From: DATFES01 sp035457725
GTDB taxonomy: Bacteria; Pseudomonadota; Alphaproteobacteria; CACIAM-22H2
Assembly (NCBI GenBank): GCA_035457725.1
Contig: DATIBC010000078.1
Span: 1-10,630, forward strand
DNA: 10,630 nucleotides
Direction of reading: 5' to 3'
Under the pieces are notes generated by a model. The model did no database searches. It had not been told where the DNA came from and saw nothing but the letters and a program-made list of their open reading frames with translations. The position numbers were made by a program, and so were the translations under genes. Below, one piece after another: positions 6,856 to 10,630 of the stretch. How positions within the stretch are numbered: position 1 is the first letter of the stretch; each line of letters begins with the position of its first letter.

Positions 6856-7935
6856 TCAACGCGCGCCGTCGCGTGGAGGCGCGATCTTGGTCGTGGCGAT
6901 CGGCTGGAACATGCGGCGGTATTCGCCGGGGGTCAAGCCGGTCAGACGCTTGAACAGACGGCGAAAGAACGCCGGTTCTTCGTAGCCGACTTCGGCGCTG
7001 ATATCGTCGATGGAAGCGTCGCGCGTCTCCAGTAGACGCTTAGCTTCCTCGATGCGAAGGCTCTGCACGTACTCGATGAAGGCCGCTCCCGTCGCCGCCT
7101 TGAAGCGGCGTTTGAGCGTCCGCTCGGGCAACCGCGACACCGCGACCGCCCGCGCCACGGCGTTCGACCGGCGAAAATTTCGCCGCAGCCACTCCTCGCA
7201 AGCGCGCACGGCGGAGTCGGCGTGATGATGACGACGCACCAGGCTGGTGTAGGGCAGCTGGCCTTCGCCATGCCACTTCAAGAGATAGACCTTGGCGATT
7301 CGCAGCGCCTCGCCGGGACTGCAGTGGCGCGAAACTATGTGAATGGCCAGGTCGTGCCATGATGTCGCGCCGCCGGCGGTGACGATCCGCCCCGTCCGGT
7401 CGGCAAACGTCAGGTTCGATTCGGCGCGGAAGCGGACCGCCGCGTACTCCCGACGAAAAACGTCGGCGTAGCCCCAGTGCGACGTGGCGTCCCGGCCGTC
7501 GAGCAGCCCCGTCTCCGCCAGCATGATCGAGCCCGAGCACGCCGAATAGAGCGTAGCGCCGCGCCGATAAGCGCGCCGGATCCAGTCCATCAGCTCGGGA
7601 TAGCGGCCGTGAAGCGCTTCGTCGGGCCGTAGCCAGAGTTCGGGCAGTATCAGAATCTCGGCTTTGGGGTCGTCGCCAACCGCGACGTCGGGCGCCACGG
7701 GAATCCCGTTGCCGCAGCGAAACGGCTGGCACGACATCGCCACGATGCGCGCGCGAATCAACCGCCGCTCGGGCTCGCTTCCGGCGAACGTTTGCCACAG
7801 GTTCCCAGCCGCCGACAGGACGTCGAGCATGCCATAGAGCGCCGAGCCGGCCGTCTCCGGAACGGCGACGATGAGGGCCTCGATCGGCGGTTTGGCGGTC
7901 CGTGGCACGTTGGCGGGTCGCCGGATTTGGCACAA
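6856..7935 (-). CDS. GlxA-family transcriptional regulator (DJ-1/PfpI domain plus AraC-type HTH)
   Basis: The 359-residue product has two domains. Residues about 18-205 are a DJ-1/PfpI (class I glutamine amidotransferase-like) domain: IEALIVAVPETAGSALYGMLDVL opens it, and YSACSGSIMLAETGLLDGR holds the nucleophile-elbow cysteine C133, with H153 in ATSHW. Residues about 240-345 are an AraC/XylS DNA-binding domain with two helix-turn-helix units, the second in DDISAEVGYEEPAFFRRLFKRLTGLTPGEYRR. GlxA-type regulators are usually activators that sense small nitrogen compounds or related signals through the first domain. The start is uncertain: TTG at 7935 is the longest possible, and GTG at 7908 (350 residues) is also good; neither has a strong Shine-Dalgarno. 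It is divergent from the OsmC gene, the most likely target, and convergent with the secreted-protein gene. The ligand is unknown. Confidence 0.9.
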   Translation of the reverse strand: MCQIRRPANVPRTAKPPIEALIVAVPETAGSALYGMLDVLSAAGNLWQTFAGSEPERRLIRARIVAMSCQPFRCGNGIPVAPDVAVGDDPKAEILILPELWLRPDEALHGRYPELMDWIRRAYRRGATLYSACSGSIMLAETGLLDGRDATSHWGYADVFRREYAAVRFRAESNLTFADRTGRIVTAGGATSWHDLAIHIVSRHCSPGEALRIAKVYLLKWHGEGQLPYTSLVRRHHHADSAVRACEEWLRRNFRRSNAVARAVAVSRLPERTLKRRFKAATGAAFIEYVQSLRIEEAKRLLETRDASIDDISAEVGYEEPAFFRRLFKRLTGLTPGEYRRMFQPIATTKIAPPRDGAR

Positions 7936-8052
7936 AAAGCCCGATTTCGAGACGAATCGCTCTCAACCCCGCGCCTGTCAAGCCATACTTTCCGGACACG
8001 CCGCCCAACCGGCGGCAAATCGAAAGTCCAACCCCCAGGAAGGAGAATGACC
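7936..8052. promoter_or_regulatory. divergent intergenic region of the regulator and osmC, with two inverted repeats
   Basis: These 117 bases must hold the promoters of both genes. Near the regulator start is an imperfect palindrome at 7942-7959: arms CGATTTCG and CGAATCG around AGA, differing by one extra T. Near osmC is a perfect hairpin at 8000-8016: GCCGCC, loop CAACC, GGCGGC. CATACT at 7984-7989 could be an osmC -10 box, but I see no convincing -35. The first repeat would suit a dimeric regulator binding close to its own start (autoregulation). The repeats are seen; their role is inferred. Confidence 0.45.
8037..8045 (+). promoter_or_regulatory. Shine-Dalgarno of the OsmC-family gene
   Basis: AGGAAGGAG ends 7 bases before the ATG at 8053. 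It rules against the in-frame ATG at 8047, which would be only 1 base away. Confidence 0.75.
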
Positions 8053-8625
8053 ATGGCCCAGGCAATGTCGAAGCAAACCGAGCCGATCGTCAGGAACGGC
8101 GTCAATGTCACCGGAGTTTTCGAGGTGATCGGCGCCGTCAAGTCCGATCCCGAGCTCGCTCAGTTCAAGTTCCGGGCGAGCAACTCGTGGATCGACGGCG
8201 GACACAACCAGTCCACGATCAAGTCGTTCTACGGATGCAAGGCGGAGGACTCGTCGCGCCACGTCCCCTTCGTGCTCGACGCCGATGAACCTCCCGTCCT
8301 GCTCGGTCGCGACGCAGGCGCCAACCCAGTCGAGTACGTTCTGCACGCGTTGGCGGCATGCCTGACCACGACCATGGTCTATCACGCCGCGGCGCGCGGA
8401 ATCGAGATCGAAGCGGTCGATTCGACGCTCGAGGGCGACCTCGATCTTCGTGGTTTCCTCGGCGTATCCAACAAGGTGCGCAAGGGCTACCACCGCGTCG
8501 GCGTGCGGATGCGGGTCAAATCGGCGGCAAAAGCGGAGATGCTGTGCGAACTCGCCAAATACTCGCCGGTCTACGACATCGTCTCCAATTCGCTTCCCGT
8601 CGACGTAGCGATCGAGACCTACTGA
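8053..8625 (+). CDS. OsmC-family peroxide-defence protein
   Basis: The 190-residue product is longer than classical OsmC/Ohr (about 140), as in the subfamily with an extra N-terminal strand region. Residues 42-66 (ASNSWIDGGHNQSTIKSFYG) and 86-112 (RDAGANPVEYVLHALAACLTTTMVYHA) are diagnostic; C103 in the second stretch aligns with the peroxidatic cysteine of OsmC/Ohr. The usual resolving cysteine lies in a CPV-like motif near the C-terminus. Here that position reads SPV (residues 171-173), with C165 six residues earlier and C62 in an unusual GCKAED. OsmC-family proteins reduce organic hydroperoxides with thiols in the cytoplasm; this subfamily is less well characterised. The gene is divergent from a GlxA-type regulator and ends in an intrinsic terminator, so it is probably a single-gene transcript. 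Confidence 0.9.
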   Translation: MAQAMSKQTEPIVRNGVNVTGVFEVIGAVKSDPELAQFKFRASNSWIDGGHNQSTIKSFYGCKAEDSSRHVPFVLDADEPPVLLGRDAGANPVEYVLHALAACLTTTMVYHAAARGIEIEAVDSTLEGDLDLRGFLGVSNKVRKGYHRVGVRMRVKSAAKAEMLCELAKYSPVYDIVSNSLPVDVAIETY

Positions 8626-8645
8626 GGATGACGGTCCAAACGCAT

Positions 8646-8690
8646 CCGGCGGGGCGCGGCCACCTTCGTACCCCGCCGGTCCCTCTTTTA
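8646..8690 (+). terminator. intrinsic terminator after the OsmC gene
   Basis: A perfect 9-base stem, CCGGCGGGG at 8646-8654 with CCCCGCCGG at 8671-8679, encloses a 16-base loop and is followed by a T-rich tail, TCCCTCTTTTA. It starts 20 bases after the OsmC stop. On the other strand the hairpin is not followed by a T run, so it is not an obvious terminator for the opposing gene. Confidence 0.8.
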
Positions 8691-8695
8691 GGCGA

Positions 8696-9613
8696 TTACA
8701 ATTCCTCGACTGGAACGGGTTCGGTCCCCGCCTCGATATCAGCGATCAGTGAATTGTGGCTTGGCGACCAGCCGAGCAGCTTGCGCGCTTTGAGCGAGCA
8801 AACCCGGCTGTTCGAGCCGAAACTCGTATAGGCGGCGACGCCCAATTCGTCGAGTGCTTCCTCGATCGCCATGCCGCGCGTGGCACCGCCGAACCCGAGA
8901 CGCCGGCTGATCGCCGCGGCGACATCCTTCATCGATGCTTCGCCGTTCTCGGCGTAAAAGAGCGAGCCGGGAGGCGCGTCCTCGATTGCCCGTAAATAAA
9001 GATCGGCGACGTCTTCGATGTGAACGTTGGACCAGACGTTCGAGCCGGGCCCGACATGAACGCCGATCGCCTTCTTTCGGGCAAGGTCGACGAGCTTGGG
9101 CACCTGGAGGCTCCGGCGGTTGAGCCCAAGGCCGGCGCCGTAAATCAGCGACGGCCTAATGACCACGGCGCGAACGCCGCGCTGGGCGCATCCGAGAACC
9201 ATGCGGTCGACGGCGACGCGCAGCAAGCGTTCGGGCAACGGTTCGCTCGGACTATCTTCGTTGAACACCAGATCGCTGGGTTCTCCCGCGGCGCGGTCAG
9301 CGATCACGCTGGTGCCGCTCGTATGTATGAATCGCTTGCCGCTCCCCACCAGCGCCGACAGCATCGCCGCGCACGAATGATAGTTATCCGCGTCGGCGGC
9401 GTTGACCACGATGTCGGCGCTTTGCGCCGCGGCGGCGAGCCCCGCCAGGTCGTTCAGCCGCCCGGGCAGCGGATCGATGCCGATCTTGCGCAGCCGCGCG
9501 GCTTTGTCCGCGCTCCGCGCCAAGCCGGTCACCGAATAGCCGGAAGCGACGAGTCTTGCGGCGACCGATCCGCCGATATAGCCGCTGGCGCCGACGACGA
9601 ACGCCCGCTTCAT
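8696..9613 (-). CDS. NAD(P)-binding extended SDR (NAD-dependent epimerase/dehydratase family)
   Basis: The product has 305 residues. The N-terminus MKRAFVVGASGYIGG carries the Rossmann dinucleotide-binding motif GxxGxxG at 8-14. Residues 67-73 (DIVVNAA) and 96-100 (IHTSG) are the next conserved strands. VIRPSLIYGAG (151-161) and NVHIEDVADLYLRAI (196-210) are typical of extended SDRs, and GSNSRVCSLKARKLLGWSP (266-284) is the usual family C-terminal end. The active-site YxxxK is not evident where it is expected; the stretch PLPERLLRVAVDRMVL holds no tyrosine. So this may be an atypical SDR: a reductase of unusual mechanism, or a binding protein. The start ATG at 9613 is preceded by AGGGAG (9625-9630), 11 bases away. 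It lies 87 bases downstream of the hemolysin III gene on the same strand and could share its transcript. The substrate cannot be told. Confidence 0.87.
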   Translation of the reverse strand: MKRAFVVGASGYIGGSVAARLVASGYSVTGLARSADKAARLRKIGIDPLPGRLNDLAGLAAAAQSADIVVNAADADNYHSCAAMLSALVGSGKRFIHTSGTSVIADRAAGEPSDLVFNEDSPSEPLPERLLRVAVDRMVLGCAQRGVRAVVIRPSLIYGAGLGLNRRSLQVPKLVDLARKKAIGVHVGPGSNVWSNVHIEDVADLYLRAIEDAPPGSLFYAENGEASMKDVAAAISRRLGFGGATRGMAIEEALDELGVAAYTSFGSNSRVCSLKARKLLGWSPSHNSLIADIEAGTEPVPVEEL

Positions 9614-9688
9614 CGATGCATATTCTCCCTACGTGCGCGCCAGCGGCACCGGATTCCGATCTGGTCGAGGAGATGGCGTCGCGCGGGC

Positions 9689-9700
9689 GCTTGTACAAGC
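9689..9700. repeat. 12-base perfect palindrome between the hemolysin III and SDR genes
   Basis: GCTTGTACAAGC equals its own reverse complement and directly adjoins the stop codon of the hemolysin III gene (9701-9703). It lies 75 bases before the SDR start. A binding site for a dimeric regulator of the SDR gene is possible. There is no loop or T run, so it is not a terminator. Confidence 0.4.
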
Positions 9701-10486
9701 TTACGCAAGGACGATTTCTTGAGCGATAGCGGCCAGATGGCAGGAAGCTCCCGCGACCACGCAACCATGCCACACGACCTGATGGTAGGGCATCACGCGC
9801 AGTAAATGAAACGCCACGCCGCCGCTATAGAAGGCCCCGCCGGCGACAAGCAGCGCGGCGGTAGAAGGCATGAGCGCCGCAACGATGGCGTCGAGCGCCG
9901 TCAATCCGCTCCACCCAAGCGCCAAATAGAGAACGATCGACACGCCCTCCAACCGGCGCGCATAAGCGAGCTTGAGAACCATGCCACACGCCGCCACGGT
10001 CCACACGAAGGCGAGCATTGGCAATCCGGTCGCGGCATCGAAACGGACCAGGGCAAACGGCGTATAGGTGCCGGCGATCATGAAATAGATCGCCGCGTGA
10101 TCGAGTCGGCGAAGCAGCTCCTTGCGGCGCGAAGGTGGAGCCGCATTGTAGAGCGCCGAGCAGGCCAACATGGCGAGGAGTCCGACGGCATAGACGATGG
10201 TCGCAACGACGATGCGCGGATCATCACGCCCGGCCGCCAAGATCAGCAGCACGATCGCGCCGATGCCGCCAACGAATAGACCGACGGCGTGGACGCACCG
10301 ATCGGCCAATGCTTCGCCCGGCCGGTATGACGGGAAGTTGGCCGAGCTTCGCGCCCCTTCCCGTTGGGCCGCCGGCGCCGCTGCCGCCGGTGTCGTGTCT
10401 GGAACTGGATCGATGCGCAACGGGCGGGATCCTCGGTCGATGAAGCCGAGTTCAGCGCGCTCGGCCGCCGTGAAAACCTGTGCCAT
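9701..10486 (-). CDS. hemolysin III / PAQR-family membrane protein with altered zinc-ligand positions
   Basis: The product has 261 residues, against 219 in E. coli YqfA. Residues 1-52 are a hydrophilic, Ala/Pro-rich extension (PDTTPAAAAPAAQREG). The conserved core begins at YRPGEALADRCVHAVG (54-69). Seven membrane segments follow, near 66-85, 92-111, 130-145, 153-172, 182-203, 206-225 and 238-258. Family motifs are CSALYN (109-114), LRRLDHAAIYFMIAGTYTPF (125-144) and PYHQVVWHGCVVAGASCHLAAI (233-254). In PAQR proteins, a TM2 histidine and two TM7 histidines bind zinc. Relative to YqfA (recalled), the TM2 His is Asn at 114 and the first TM7 His is Gln at 236, while H240 remains. Bacterial hemolysin III proteins are rarely proven haemolysins and may affect membrane-lipid homeostasis. 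The start is the only ATG available; its Shine-Dalgarno is weak. The SDR gene follows on the same strand. Confidence 0.9.
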   Translation of the reverse strand: MAQVFTAAERAELGFIDRGSRPLRIDPVPDTTPAAAAPAAQREGARSSANFPSYRPGEALADRCVHAVGLFVGGIGAIVLLILAAGRDDPRIVVATIVYAVGLLAMLACSALYNAAPPSRRKELLRRLDHAAIYFMIAGTYTPFALVRFDAATGLPMLAFVWTVAACGMVLKLAYARRLEGVSIVLYLALGWSGLTALDAIVAALMPSTAALLVAGGAFYSGGVAFHLLRVMPYHQVVWHGCVVAGASCHLAAIAQEIVLA

Positions 10487-10512
10487 GACATTCTCGACAG
10501 GACGTCTCCTCG

Positions 10513-10556
10513 AACGGGCCGATACCCGTTGTACCGCGACAACGTTCGCTCGCGGT
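10513..10556. promoter_or_regulatory. two adjacent inverted repeats upstream of the hemolysin III gene
   Basis: The first repeat has perfect arms AACGGG (10513-10518) and CCCGTT (10525-10530) around 6 bases. The second has ACCGCGA (10533-10539) and TCGCGGT (10550-10556) around 10 bases that contain the palindrome AACGTT. They lie 27-70 bases before the ATG at 10486, read on the - strand. They could be operators or leader-RNA hairpins. The remaining bases to 10630 show no gene and no clear promoter. Confidence 0.45.
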
Positions 10557-10630
10557 CATGCTCGAGAATCGTATTGTCGTATCCTGCGTGGTCACCTCGA
10601 CATTTTACCGGAGTCGCCAGGCCCCGGGGG

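Noticed and set aside
6861..6883. CGCGCC / GGCGCG hairpin just past the secreted four-Cys gene as a terminator
   Set aside because: It lies inside the regulator coding sequence and has no T run after it on either strand.
7040..8065. A 341-codon open frame on the - strand overlapping the regulator gene
   Set aside because: It is a different frame of the regulator, with low-complexity Arg/Ala-rich sequence; the AraC/DJ-1 frame carries all the conserved motifs.
9020..9805. A 261-codon open frame on the + strand opposite the SDR gene
   Set aside because: It has no domain or signal and lies wholly opposite a gene with a clear Rossmann motif.

Overview
The window is a GC-rich stretch of bacterial chromosome. 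The protein families, Shine-Dalgarno sequences and gene density suggest an alphaproteobacterium, perhaps of the Rhizobiales or Rhodospirillales type; this is an inference from family resemblance, as no rRNA or marker gene is present. There are eleven protein-coding genes: ten complete and one cut by the left edge. I see no tRNA, rRNA, CRISPR array, insertion sequence or phage gene. No gap between genes exceeds about 145 bases.

Left part (1-6852, all + strand): the 3' end of a PqiB-type MCE protein (lipid transport across the envelope) is followed 40 bases later by a MarC-family membrane protein. A 96-base AT-rich gap, the likeliest promoter region on this side, precedes a run of five closely spaced genes. 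These are an MltF-like lytic transglycosylase with a solute-binding domain, a small secreted protein resembling a surface-antigen C-terminus, a large MscS-family mechanosensitive channel, a small secreted protein resembling EipA/DUF1134, and a secreted four-cysteine protein of unknown function. All seven products look exported or membrane-bound, so the region reads as a cell-envelope maintenance and stress locus. Gaps of 22-50 bases, each with a good Shine-Dalgarno, suggest that the last four or five genes are co-transcribed.

Middle part (6856-8690): a GlxA-type regulator (DJ-1/PfpI domain plus AraC helix-turn-helix, - strand) converges on the last secreted-protein gene with only 3 bases between stops. 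It diverges from an OsmC-family peroxidase gene (+ strand). The 117-base divergent region holds inverted repeats that could be its operator, and osmC ends in a clear intrinsic terminator. This pair looks like a redox-defence module.

Right part (8696-10630, - strand): a hemolysin III/PAQR-family membrane protein lies upstream of an NAD(P)-binding extended-SDR (epimerase-like) gene. The 87-base gap between them contains a 12-base perfect palindrome. Two strong inverted repeats lie upstream of the hemolysin III gene. By comparison with E. coli YqfA, this PAQR protein appears to have changed two of the three usual zinc-ligand histidines.

I see no clearly new multi-gene defence or mobile system. 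The most interesting items are the two poorly characterised secreted proteins at the end of the envelope run, the GlxA-OsmC pair with its palindromic intergenic region, and the altered PAQR metal site.
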